Shown one piece after another: positions 22,873 to 31,894 of a DNA stretch of 34,819 nucleotides. Below the pieces are notes generated by a model. It was given only the letters and a program-made list of their open reading frames with translations, had not been told where the DNA came from and searched no databases. Location of the stretch: positions 1 through 34,819 of the forward strand of contig JAAYBT010000118.1 of NCBI GenBank assembly GCA_012730015.1, written 5' to 3'. How positions within the stretch are numbered: the stretch's first letter is position 1; every line of letters begins with the position of its first letter. The DNA comes from Clostridiaceae bacterium (GTDB lineage Bacteria > Bacillota > Clostridia > Acetivibrionales > DTU013). The translations under genes were made by a program, and so were the position numbers.

Positions 22873-23886
22873 TCACTTAATAGTTACCTGGCTCCGACCC
22901 GCCAATTTTTCCGTAACAAACTCAATTATCATAGCAGCCAGCTTCCGAGGGTCATGTCTTACTAGATTCCTCTCAAAGGATAGAATGTCTCCCTCCAGTA
23001 GCTTAATGCCCACATCAGATATCCTATCATAATCAATCCTGACCCGATCAGCACCTTCCTCAAGGTACCTCTTCCTAATCTGTGCCGGTATATCGGCCTT
23101 ATTGACAATACAGTGATCGACGATTCCCCTTAGGGAATGGGACTCCAATGCAGCTATATGGTCGTACACACTATAGTTTTCCGTTTCACACTGCTGGGTC
23201 ATCACATTGCATACATACACTTTGAGTGCCGGGCTTTCCTTTATTGCACTGCCTATGCCATCAACGAGCAGGTTAGGGATAATGCTGGTGTAGAGGCTGC
23301 CTGGTCCCAGCAGAATAACATCCGCATTCTCAATTGCATATAAAACATCCTGTAAAGGCTTGGCATGGTGGGGCTTCAAATACACACGCATAATCTTGCC
23401 CTTGTGAAAATCATTGTGCTTGCCTATCTTTGACTCTCCACAGATTGTGTATCCATCCATAAGCTCAGCGCACAGCGTCACATTATCAAGCGTTACGGGA
23501 AGCACCCTGCCTGTAACCGCCAGTACATCACTCACCCTCTTAATGGCCTCTTCAAACCCCGAAGATATGCCATTCATTGCCGCCAGGAACAGATTGCCGA
23601 AGCTCTGACCCTTTAGAGAGCCATCCTGAAAGCGGTATTGCAGCAGCTGCTCTAGTATAGGCTCTGTTTCAGCCAAGGCCAATATGCAGTTTCGGATATC
23701 ACCGGGCGGCAGTATTCCAAGCTCCTCACGGAGCACGCCTGACCCTCCTCCGTCATCTGCTACTGTTACAACTGCAGTGATATTTGAGCTATATTCCTTC
23801 AGCCCGCGCAGCATGGTAGAAAGACCTGTTCCTCCACCAATCGCGACTATTTTGGGCTCCCTGATCAAACCTCTGTCATCCCTCAT
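22873..23886 (-). CDS. yvcK: YvcK/GlmR family protein (UPF0052)
   Basis: VAIGGGTGLSTMLRGLKEYSSNITAVVTVADDGGGSGVLREELGILPPGDIRNCI. Confidence 0.95.
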   Translation of the reverse strand: MRDDRGLIREPKIVAIGGGTGLSTMLRGLKEYSSNITAVVTVADDGGGSGVLREELGILPPGDIRNCILALAETEPILEQLLQYRFQDGSLKGQSFGNLFLAAMNGISSGFEEAIKRVSDVLAVTGRVLPVTLDNVTLCAELMDGYTICGESKIGKHNDFHKGKIMRVYLKPHHAKPLQDVLYAIENADVILLGPGSLYTSIIPNLLVDGIGSAIKESPALKVYVCNVMTQQCETENYSVYDHIAALESHSLRGIVDHCIVNKADIPAQIRKRYLEEGADRVRIDYDRISDVGIKLLEGDILSFERNLVRHDPRKLAAMIIEFVTEKLAGRSQVTIK

Positions 23887-24758
23887 CTTCCCGAGCTCCT
23901 GCCATCCTTTTCTATATCTCTGTGCTCAACAACAACACGGTTCTGCTTCTGCGAAAGGTTTAGGCCCAGCTCGTCCGCAATTGCGACAGAGCGGTGGCGT
24001 CCTCCGGTGCAGCCAATACCAATCACAAGCTGAGACTTGCCCTCTTTTATATAGTTTGGTATAAGAAAGTCAAGCATGGAATAGAGCTTGGCAAGGAATT
24101 CTTTGGTCTCCGGCATCTCAAAGACATACTTCCTCACCCTCTCGTTTTTCCCTGTGAGCTTCCGCATGGACTCAATATAGTATGGATTTGGAATAAACCT
24201 GACGTCAAAAATCAGGTCACATTCAATCGGAATGCCATATTTAAAGCCGAAGGATATGATGTTAACAACAAGCCCCTGCATTGAATTGTCATTACCGATG
24301 ATCCCTGTAACTGATTCTTTTAGCTGTTTCGGAGCAAGGCTTGATGTGTCGATTATGTAATCGGCGCGGTCCTTGATTTTCTGCAGCAAACGCCTCTCCT
24401 CTGCTATCCCCTTTGCTATTCTACCTTCAAGCGCCAAGGGGTGAGACCTTCTGGATTCCTTATAACGATCTATAATTATCTTATCTGAGGCCTCCATAAA
24501 AAGTATCTCAAAGGTGTAGCCATCATCAGTTAGCTCATCGAGCGCAGGAAAGAGGTCATTCAGAAGCTCGCCTCCGCGAACATCAATAACAACTGCGATT
24601 TTGTCCATTTTCCTGTAGCTCTGCGAACATATTTCAACTATTTTGGGTATTAGAAGCGGTGGCAAATTGTCAATGCAAAAATATCCTGCATCCTCCAAAT
24701 GCTTAGCAACCAAGCTCTTGCCCGCTCCCGATATTCCTGTGATTACAATAAGCCTCAT
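23883..24758 (-). CDS. rapZ: RNase adapter RapZ
   Basis: VITGISGAGKSLVAKHLEDAGYFCIDNLPPLLI; IGCTGGRHRSVAIADEL; 4-bp overlap with yvcK. Confidence 0.95.
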   Translation of the reverse strand: MRLIVITGISGAGKSLVAKHLEDAGYFCIDNLPPLLIPKIVEICSQSYRKMDKIAVVIDVRGGELLNDLFPALDELTDDGYTFEILFMEASDKIIIDRYKESRRSHPLALEGRIAKGIAEERRLLQKIKDRADYIIDTSSLAPKQLKESVTGIIGNDNSMQGLVVNIISFGFKYGIPIECDLIFDVRFIPNPYYIESMRKLTGKNERVRKYVFEMPETKEFLAKLYSMLDFLIPNYIKEGKSQLVIGIGCTGGRHRSVAIADELGLNLSQKQNRVVVEHRDIEKDGRSSGR

Positions 24759-24770
24759 AGTGCTACCTCG

Positions 24771-25685
24771 CTATTCTTCACCAACAATTTTCACTTCCAG
24801 ATTGAGCTGCACTCCAAAATCAGCCAATACCTTATCCTGCACATATTTTATGAGTGACGTCACGTCCTCAGCCGTAGCGTTGCCTTTATTTACAATAAAC
24901 CCGCAGTGCAGGCCGGATACTTCCGCTCCGCCGATCCTATAGCCCCGTAAACCACAGTCCTGTATCAGCTTTCCGGCAAAATATCCTTCCGGCCTTTTAA
25001 ATATGCTACCTGCGCTTGGCAATTCCAGCGGCTGTTTCTCACGACGTTTTGCTCGAAATTCGCTCATTTTCGCAGCTATATTCTCACGCTCACCCCTTTT
25101 GAGGGAAATCCTTGTCCTTAGCACAACACCTGAGTCACTTTGTACAAGGCTTGATCTCTTGCTGAAGCAGAGCTGCTCATTATTTAGCATGCATATTTGC
25201 CCATTGGAACGAAGGTATTCTACTTGCCTTACAATGAATGACATCTCGCCATCATAGGCGCCCGCATTCATGGTAACGGCGCCGCCAAGAGTACCGGGAA
25301 TGCCTTCAGCAAACTCCAACCCACTAAGCTCCTGATCCAGTGCAATTCTAGAGAGTCGTGACAGCAATATTCCCGGCTCCGCCACAATATCTTCTCCTTC
25401 TATCCCATATGCACTCATGTTGTCGGTTATCTGGATCACAAGGCCCCTAATCCCCTTATCGCGCACAATCAAATTCGTGCCGTTTCCCATAATCATTACC
25501 GGCAACTGTCTTTGAGCACTTATATTCAAAACCTTCATGAGATTGTCACTATTTGTCGGTCTGACAAAAATATCAGCGGGCCCGCCTATCTTAAATGAGG
25601 TATGCTTTGACATCGGCTCATCTACCAAAACGCTACAGTACTCCGATAGCTGATTGAATAGCTCCTCTTTTAGCTCTTTATTCAA
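24771..25685 (-). CDS. murB: UDP-N-acetylmuramate dehydrogenase
   Basis: HTSFKIGGPADIFV, GNGTNLIVRDKGIRG, GIPGTLGGAVTMNAGAY, LPSAGSIFKRPEG. Confidence 0.95.
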   Translation of the reverse strand: MNKELKEELFNQLSEYCSVLVDEPMSKHTSFKIGGPADIFVRPTNSDNLMKVLNISAQRQLPVMIMGNGTNLIVRDKGIRGLVIQITDNMSAYGIEGEDIVAEPGILLSRLSRIALDQELSGLEFAEGIPGTLGGAVTMNAGAYDGEMSFIVRQVEYLRSNGQICMLNNEQLCFSKRSSLVQSDSGVVLRTRISLKRGERENIAAKMSEFRAKRREKQPLELPSAGSIFKRPEGYFAGKLIQDCGLRGYRIGGAEVSGLHCGFIVNKGNATAEDVTSLIKYVQDKVLADFGVQLNLEVKIVGEE

Positions 25686-25746
25686 AGTATTACTCCTCCG
25701 TCCTTAGTCTCATCTCTTGTTTATTAGTATGTGAGTAATCTCCGGC

Positions 25747-26661
25747 TTAATCATATTTCATAAATCTCTCGCTAATCACCTTTGCCGCATTGTATCCCAT
25801 CTTCTTCTGCCGGTTGTTCATGGCTGCAACCTCAACAATGATAGCCAGGTTCCTTCCCGGCCTGACCGGAATCACCAGAGAAGGCACAGATATGCCAAGT
25901 ATATCAGTGAATTGATCATCAAGCCCCAGTCTATCATAAGTCTTTTTATTGTCCCAAAGCTCCAGCTTGATAACGAGGTTTATATTCTCCTGTATTTTGA
26001 CGGCGCCCATTCCGTATAGATTCTTAACATCAACGATTCCAATGCCGCGGATTTCTATGAAGTGCCTGATGTTTTCAGGAGCTGCGGCAAGCAAGGTACT
26101 GTCGGAAACCCTTCTGATTTCGACAATGTCATCGGCAATCAATCTATGCCCTCTCTTTACAAGCTCAAGAGCAGTTTCACTCTTCCCGACTCCACTCTCG
26201 CCCAGCATTAAAATGCCTTCACCGTATACTTCGACCAGCACACCGTGCTCGGATATCCTCGGCGCAAGCATTACATTCAGGTAACGAATCAATCCGCTCA
26301 TGAATCTTGATGTGATATCATCTGTCCTTAATAGGGGTACCCCATATTTTTCTGATACAGAAATCATTTCCTCGAAGGGTTCAATATTTCTGGCAAGCAC
26401 CAGGCAGGGAAATCCCGTTCTAAAATACTCGTCCAGCCTTTTATATCTATCCTGGGGCGATAAGCTTGTTAGGTAGGTAGTCTCCACCTTGCCAATAATC
26501 TGTATCCTGTCCGTGCCGAAATACTCCATGTATCCGGATAGCTGAAGCCCCGGCCTGTTGACATCGGAAGTGGTTATGACAATATCATTGTCGGATTCGT
26601 CCATGCGAAGCTTCTCTAATCTAAATTCCTTAATCAGTTCACTCAGTTTTACAGTAAACAT
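25747..26661 (-). CDS. hprK: HPr(Ser) kinase/phosphatase
   Basis: GEGILMLGESGVGKSETALELVKRGHRLIADDIVEI; EIRGIGIVDVKNLYG. Confidence 0.95.
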   Translation of the reverse strand: MFTVKLSELIKEFRLEKLRMDESDNDIVITTSDVNRPGLQLSGYMEYFGTDRIQIIGKVETTYLTSLSPQDRYKRLDEYFRTGFPCLVLARNIEPFEEMISVSEKYGVPLLRTDDITSRFMSGLIRYLNVMLAPRISEHGVLVEVYGEGILMLGESGVGKSETALELVKRGHRLIADDIVEIRRVSDSTLLAAAPENIRHFIEIRGIGIVDVKNLYGMGAVKIQENINLVIKLELWDNKKTYDRLGLDDQFTDILGISVPSLVIPVRPGRNLAIIVEVAAMNNRQKKMGYNAAKVISERFMKYD

Positions 26662-26791
26662 GCTTTATCCGTGCACCTCCCTCTGCAAAGCTCATCGCTA
26701 TAAATTATATAGCATTCCTGCTGATTTTACCATTTATATCTCCATAGGGCATTTGCCCTCCGCGGTTGTTGTGCCATAGATGCGAAAAAAA

Positions 26792-27058
26792 CTAGGGATT
26801 CTTAAGCGTCCGGTCATGTTCCCCAAGGCTCCTAAGTAAAATCCCATCTGATATGTACTGCCAGGTCATTCGTATATCCATATTAATGCTGGCCTCAAAT
26901 ATATCGTCAGTACCTTCAATCTTTTTACTTCGCAAAGAAGGGTGTCTTGGATTCTCAATCATGATTTCAAGCTTTATCTTCAGTTGCCTTTTAGCCTCCG
27001 GAGAGAGATTTTGAACAGCATCTCTAAAGCTCTCAGAGTATTTAATCTTCATTATCAA
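26792..27058 (-). CDS. RelE/ParE-family toxin-like protein
   Basis: KIKYSESFRDAVQNLSPEAKRQLK...KKIEGTDDIFEASINMDIRMTWQYISDGILLRSLGEHD; overlaps the AbrB-type antitoxin ORF. Confidence 0.78.
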   Translation of the reverse strand: MIMKIKYSESFRDAVQNLSPEAKRQLKIKLEIMIENPRHPSLRSKKIEGTDDIFEASINMDIRMTWQYISDGILLRSLGEHDRTLKNP

Positions 27059-27323
27059 GACCTAATTCATCAAACAATTCGCCCTTTGAATTTGCTTCAT
27101 GAACTTTCCCCTCTGCAATCTGTTGATCTACTTTCTTCTCTTGTTCTTGCCATTCTTTAGAATAATACCAGGCTTGACTCTTTGGAATAACTATAACTGG
27201 TGTTATAATTAGCTTTCCGTCCTTTTCCACTACATCAAGCTTATCACCCACAGATAAATTGAGCTTATTAACCAATTCCTTAGGTATAGTAACCTGTGAT
27301 TTCTGCTTTAAATCTACTATCAT
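27042..27323 (-). CDS. AbrB/SpoVT-type antitoxin
   Basis: MIVDLKQKSQVTIPKELVNKLNLSVGDKLDVVEKDGKLIITPV swapped-hairpin motif. Confidence 0.85.
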   Translation of the reverse strand: MIVDLKQKSQVTIPKELVNKLNLSVGDKLDVVEKDGKLIITPVIVIPKSQAWYYSKEWQEQEKKVDQQIAEGKVHEANSKGELFDELGLDNED

Positions 27324-27406
27324 AATAAGACCCCTTAAGTATAAAAGTTTAACTTTCTAACTTTATTATACTCCAACATTTATTAAGTATGCAACTAAAT
27401 ATTCTC

Positions 27407-28186
27407 CTATAATTCAAAACTCGGTTCGCCTGCCACATCTTTAATTAGGGCATCTACCTCACTCAACTGTTCCTGGGTTCCGCAAACTGCTATCCAGCAG
27501 CTTCCCTCGGCCCCACAAACGCCGCCACTGGCTACAAGCTCAGCGTGCGCACCTGTAATAATGTTGATTGCCTCCAGTTCAGTTATTATGTTCCCACACA
27601 CCGGCAGATACCTTGAGCCAGTTGCACTCGTGGAATTTAGCTTCACAGCTATTTCATTTATGTCTCCATCTATTCTTTTTTCCAAGCCAATTGGCAAATA
27701 GAGTTCAACCCTCCTGCCTAAGACTGCCTGGAGCGCAGCACTTATTGTGCCTGCCTTTGGATGACCAATCAGAACTGCGGCCTGCTTACTCTTCAAGTTG
27801 ATTGCGTTAGCCCCTTTTATTATGATATCGCCCTTTTCAAGACTGTCGGCAACATCAAATATCGTTTTCCCCTTGTCCCATTTCCCCTTAACAATGACAA
27901 CGTCACCGGGGAATTTACTTTCGTCGCTCAGCCTGCCCTCATTATTAACGGCATGCTTTGGAGGCAATGATATGCCTCTGAAAAATCTTTTCTTGGAAAA
28001 ATCGTTATCTTGGTTTTTCAGCTTGAAGATCTCTTCAACAATATATCCATTTGTTGTGCCGGCAATAATCACGACGGTTCTATTCTCCAGAGCTTCAACT
28101 ATTGAAGGAATGTGTAAAATAGATTTTGCAATTAGCCTTTTCCCCGCTGCTGGTGATAAAAAATACTGTTTGATTCTCTTATCCAT
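27407..28186 (-). CDS. Conserved-looking hypothetical protein, function unknown
   Basis: 259 aa ORF with a glycine-rich nucleotide-binding-like segment (TVVIIAGTTNGYIVEEIF) and VASGGVCGAEGSCWIAVCG. Confidence 0.75.
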   Translation of the reverse strand: MDKRIKQYFLSPAAGKRLIAKSILHIPSIVEALENRTVVIIAGTTNGYIVEEIFKLKNQDNDFSKKRFFRGISLPPKHAVNNEGRLSDESKFPGDVVIVKGKWDKGKTIFDVADSLEKGDIIIKGANAINLKSKQAAVLIGHPKAGTISAALQAVLGRRVELYLPIGLEKRIDGDINEIAVKLNSTSATGSRYLPVCGNIITELEAINIITGAHAELVASGGVCGAEGSCWIAVCGTQEQLSEVDALIKDVAGEPSFEL

Positions 28187-28329
28187 TATTCTTCTCCCTC
28201 TCCTCTAATTCATACCTCAGTTTCCCGCCACTCGCCGACTCTGTGCGAGTTTAAAACCATTGTCAGCTTTTCTGCTTGCCCTAATATTCATCCTACCATC
28301 CTTTATCAGTTTAGAAAAGCCTTAGGTAT

Positions 28330-28369
28330 AAAAAATCGACATAGCCGCTAAAACAGCCAGACTATGCCG
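28330..28369 (-). terminator. Terminator downstream of the flavodoxin-type reductase
   Basis: Minus strand CGGCATAG ... CTATGTCG followed by ATTTTTT. Confidence 0.6.
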
Positions 28370-28490
28370 ATGTTGCTTATGCTTGCTCCTGATGGTAAGC
28401 CCCTTCTTTCAACCTATCCGCTTGCATCTGCTATCATAAAGTGTATCGGATCGGTATGATCATGACAGTACGCAACCTATCTCATATTTC

Positions 28491-29069
28491 TCATGCTCGC
28501 TTTATCATGCTTGCATATTTTAGAATATTTACTCCCAGCGTATTTGCTTGTCGTAGCCGCCTTTCCTGAGTCAGTATATCGCCGCATTTATCTGCTCTTG
28601 CTGTTAATCCATTTAATTCGCCCGGCACGCAAATTGCTCCGGATGAAAGGTAGTAGTTATGTATTATATTCAGGACTATGCTCTGGCCTCCGCCCTCACC
28701 TCTACCAACCGCTATTGCCCCTCCGACCTTTCCTTCTAAAGGCTTCTTGTCGCCGAACGCATAACTCCTGTCAAATAATGCCTTAAGCTGAGCACTAACA
28801 TTTCTATAATAGGTAGGAGAGCCAATAATAAGTGCATCACAAGAGGAGAACTCCTCACAAATAGAACTCATGTCATCATCCCTAATGGAACACTCTCTGG
28901 TTTGTGTGCAGCTCTCACATCCTATGCATGGCTTTATTATCTTTTCACTTAGAAAGAATTCCTTTACATCCCACCCTTGAGCCTTAAAAGGCTCCAAAGC
29001 AAGCCTAACTAAAATCTCGGTATTACCGCCTTTTCTCGGGCTACCGGATATGCCAATTACTTTCAACAA
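28491..29069 (-). CDS. Flavodoxin-fold NAD(P)H-dependent FMN reductase / iron-sulfur flavoprotein-like
   Basis: MLKVIGISGSPRKGGNTEILV; CIGCESCTQTRECSIRDDDM; GSPTYYRNVSAQLKALFDRS. Confidence 0.88.
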   Translation of the reverse strand: MLKVIGISGSPRKGGNTEILVRLALEPFKAQGWDVKEFFLSEKIIKPCIGCESCTQTRECSIRDDDMSSICEEFSSCDALIIGSPTYYRNVSAQLKALFDRSYAFGDKKPLEGKVGGAIAVGRGEGGGQSIVLNIIHNYYLSSGAICVPGELNGLTARADKCGDILTQERRLRQANTLGVNILKYASMIKRA

Positions 29070-29122
29070 ATCACCCCCCCTTAATAATACTTTTAAGTGC
29101 TATAACCCCATGTGTGAGGTTA

Positions 29123-29148
29123 TTATACCATAATTTATTATGGTATAA
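29123..29148. promoter_or_regulatory. Perfect 11-bp-arm palindrome upstream of the flavodoxin gene (putative operator)
   Basis: TTATACCATAA TTTA TTATGGTATAA, with TATAAT on both strands. Confidence 0.5.
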
Positions 29149-29464
29149 TTGTGCATGTGCATTTTCGCACCAGCGAAAAGCTTGCACGCACCTAAATTCC
29201 GCCGGAGGCGTATAATAGCCTCAAATAGCCTTTCCTTATAATGATGCGCCTGCTCCAGCATCATGTCCTTGACCTCTCTAAGTCTAATGTACCATTTCGT
29301 CCCAAACAGTCTTTTTTATTACCTTTTACCTTTATTAACATCCAATTGTATACCACCTTATGGTAAGCAATGTTATGCTGATCTCGGTAAAATCTCGGTA
29401 AAAGCCCCCGACGTTTCATGCAACGTTTCGTAATAAATGGGGGTTCCTATTGCGAAAATGAGTA

Positions 29465-29618
29465 GACCAACGCCGCTTTTGGACTAGCGGAGCCCCCCTT
29501 CCTTGGCGGCGCTTGCCGCCCGGTGAAGGAATGTGGTGCCTGCTCGCGCTCCTGCTGTCGATGGTATAAGGCTGGGTGACTTTCCCCTGGCACCCTTGCG
29601 CTGACTGCTTTGTTATGT
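29465..29618 (-). repeat. attC-like site A (distal-most; R' side degenerate or truncated)
   Basis: R''/L'' side ACATAAC AAA GCAGTCAGCGCAAGGGTGCCAGGG is clearly homologous to sites C, D and F; no convincing R' box, GTTGGTC is the best candidate. Confidence 0.5.
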
Positions 29619-29733
29619 AAAGTACCGCCCACCCTCCGGCCGCACGGCAAGGCCAAGGCTGGAGCCCCTTTTCTGTTCATATTAATTTATATAATATTCG
29701 TTGATATTTTCACCGCACCAAATTGAAATTCAA

Positions 29734-30189
29734 TTAGAAATAATGCTCCATTAATCTGTACACCCATTCCGGCACAGTAGCATTTTCCTTATAATCATAC
29801 ATTGGATAGTAAGGTTTGATATCTATTATTGGAGTTGAGTTAATTGCATCCAGCCCCTTTACAATCAGTGTATCATTTTTTAACGACATGATTTGAACTG
29901 CTGTTATTCCAATTTGATTTGGCCTATCCTTCCCTCTTTGAGAAAAGATGCCTACTAAAGGCATATCTTCTCTGTTTTGCGGCTTGCGCTGTATATGTTT
30001 ATCTCTTTCAAAATGTGCTTTATCTAAATAATAAATAATAATTGCATGAGAAAAATCATCTAAACCTTTTAGGCCACCTGAGTATTCTTCTTCTAATATG
30101 ATTTTTGATACATCCTCACCCCAAGTAGTGTCCTTTCTATTTTCTATTTCGTTACTCACGTAACCAATCGGATTTAATGATATAGTCAT
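29734..30189 (-). CDS. TrmO/TsaA-like tRNA methyltransferase-family protein (cassette gene)
   Basis: ISLNPIGYVSNEIENRKDTTWG...GIFSQRGKDRPNQIGITAVQIMS...DIKPYYPMYD. Confidence 0.88.
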   Translation of the reverse strand: MTISLNPIGYVSNEIENRKDTTWGEDVSKIILEEEYSGGLKGLDDFSHAIIIYYLDKAHFERDKHIQRKPQNREDMPLVGIFSQRGKDRPNQIGITAVQIMSLKNDTLIVKGLDAINSTPIIDIKPYYPMYDYKENATVPEWVYRLMEHYF

Positions 30190-30316
30190 TATTCAATCTC
30201 CTTTACAAATTCCTCTTTATATAATATTTACTTTATACGTGGCGCATCCTTTTTACAGAGCGCTTGTTATTCGCCCGACGGCCGGAAGCCCGGGCGACGT
30301 CGATGGACTACATTTC

Positions 30317-30452
30317 GCAGAACGTGTTCGCACTCACGACATCCTTGAACCGGACCTCAGAGCCCTTCTCCTTAGCGGAGCTCCGCTCCCGGTGAGACGG
30401 TGTGGCAGACATGACCCGTGAGCACGCCCGAAGCGTGAAAATATTGTTCTCT
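30317..30452 (-). repeat. attC-like site B
   Basis: R'' AGAGAAC, R' GTTCTGC(GAAAT); L-box pairing weak. Confidence 0.6.
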
Positions 30453-30593
30453 GATGTGAAGGGCTCTGCAAAGCCTAGCCGCCATGGACGGCGGCGCCCT
30501 TAAATAACTTTGAAAAACCACTTACTACATCATTTATAAAGATTACGACCACAATACTATCACTGTATATGTACTCTTATAATAAAGCGAAGG

Positions 30594-31046
30594 TTACCTA
30601 TCTGTCTGTTCTGTCATAAGTCCCCATCTAAAACCAAATTTGTCTATCAAACTACCTACACAGGAACTGTATGTCGTACTACGCAAAGGATAGATTATCG
30701 TACCTTCTTCTGATAAAATTCTATATGCTTGCTTAACCTCTTCTGCTGTATCAAATGTAATAGTCAAAAATATGGAAGTAGCTTTAGAATATTCTTGTTC
30801 CATTTCATCAGCAAGCATAAACCTCTGTCCTCCAATATATCCCTCTGAATGATATACGAATTTCTTTTGTTCCTCTGATAATTCAATATTCCAATCATGT
30901 TTGTCTGCATCACTATAATGCAATATATGACTGATTTTCAAATCAAAAGCTTTTTGATAAAAGCAAATCGCTTCTTCGCATCTTCCTTGAAAATGCAATG
31001 TAGGTGTAACAATCATCATAATCCCCTCCGAAAAATATATAATCAA
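30594..31046 (-). CDS. VOC superfamily / PhnB-like protein (cassette gene; likely start MMIVTPTLHF near 31019)
   Basis: TPTLHFQGRCEEAICFYQKAFDLKI...FGFRWGLMTEQ. Confidence 0.88.
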   Translation of the reverse strand: MIIYFSEGIMMIVTPTLHFQGRCEEAICFYQKAFDLKISHILHYSDADKHDWNIELSEEQKKFVYHSEGYIGGQRFMLADEMEQEYSKATSIFLTITFDTAEEVKQAYRILSEEGTIIYPLRSTTYSSCVGSLIDKFGFRWGLMTEQTDR

Positions 31047-31143
31047 TATTCCGCCTTATACAGCAATCGTGCATAGCAACCTTACATAGATAGAACCCAT
31101 GCATATCGGGCCACGGATGGCGCGTCCTTTTGCCCTCCATTTC

Positions 31144-31306
31144 AGAGAACGTCCCGGTTTTACGACGCCGACGAACCGGACCAGCGGAGTCCCTGGCGGT
31201 GCTTGCACCCGGTGAAGGAATGTGGTGTGCTGTAGGGACAATTATTTCAGGAACCAAATCCGGGACTCAGACCATGCACACCCTTGCGCCGACTGCTTTG
31301 TTATGC
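31144..31306 (-). repeat. attC-like site C
   Basis: R'' GCATAAC AAA GCAGTCGGCGC; R' GTTCTCT(GAAAT); internal homology to A, D and F. Confidence 0.65.
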
Positions 31307-31367
31307 GCAGTACCATCCACCTTCCAGCCGCACGGCAAGGCCAAGGCTGGAATTCCTTATAACTAAA

Positions 31368-31640
31368 TCAATCCTCATAATGTCCTTTACACGAAATAAT
31401 CATCAAATTGTTTTTATCATCAAAAACGTACACCAACCTATGTTCTTCGTTAATCCGTCTGCTCCAAGCCTTTCGATACTTTAGTGGTTCAGGTTTCCCA
31501 ATACCTTTTGATAAGCCATTTCTTTCAATATCTTTCACAAGATCATTAATACGTTTGAGTATCTTTTTATCTTGAGTTTGCCACGATAAATAATCATCCC
31601 AGGATCTATCCGACCATATTTTATTCATCACTAACCTCAA
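31368..31640 (-). CDS. yoeB: YoeB/Txe-type mRNA interferase toxin (cassette gene)
   Basis: WSDRSWDDYLSWQTQDKKILKRINDLVKDIERNG...KPEPLKYRKAWSRRINEEHRLVYVFDD...CKGHYED. Confidence 0.95.
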   Translation of the reverse strand: MRLVMNKIWSDRSWDDYLSWQTQDKKILKRINDLVKDIERNGLSKGIGKPEPLKYRKAWSRRINEEHRLVYVFDDKNNLMIISCKGHYED

Positions 31641-31875
31641 TCAGTTCATGAACAGTTCCCTTTCCAGATGCAAGCTGTTCCATTGATCTGTCAATCATTG
31701 CAAGGTATTCTGCATTCCTCACTGCTTTTATCATTGAGTTGTATTCCTCTAGGCTTATTATTACTACATTCTTTTCATCTTTACGGGTAACAATTACTGT
31801 TTCACGATCATCAGTAACGCGATCACAATATTCCTTCAATTTATTTCTTATTGTTGAATAATTTACAGCCAACAT
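31621..31875 (-). CDS. yefM: YefM/Phd-type antitoxin (cassette gene)
   Basis: MLAVNYSTIRNKLKEYCDRVTDDRETVIVTRKDEKNVVIISLEEYNSM; overlaps yoeB. Confidence 0.95.
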   Translation of the reverse strand: MLAVNYSTIRNKLKEYCDRVTDDRETVIVTRKDEKNVVIISLEEYNSMIKAVRNAEYLAMIDRSMEQLASGKGTVHELIEVSDE

Positions 31876-31894
31876 ATCAAATATCTCCTTTCAC

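Noticed and set aside
28216-28255. ACTCGC/GCGAGT hairpin upstream of the 27407-28186 gene
   Set aside because: Six-bp stem with an AT-rich but not T-run 3' flank; too weak to call a terminator or operator
29194-29330. Possible coding remnant on the minus strand (KRLFGTKWYIRLREVKDMMLEQAHHYKERLFEAIIRLRRNLGA)
   Set aside because: Short open frame without a good start, RBS or recognisable family; cannot be supported as a gene or pseudogene from sequence alone
29447-29680. 77-aa minus-strand ORF across attC A
   Set aside because: Low-complexity translation (GRRVGGTLHNKAVSARVPGES...) of a GC-rich palindrome; no RBS or family signal, the site is explained as attC-like
30239-30421. 60-aa plus-strand ORF over attC B
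   Set aside because: Lies inside the palindromic site and 5' leader hairpin; spurious
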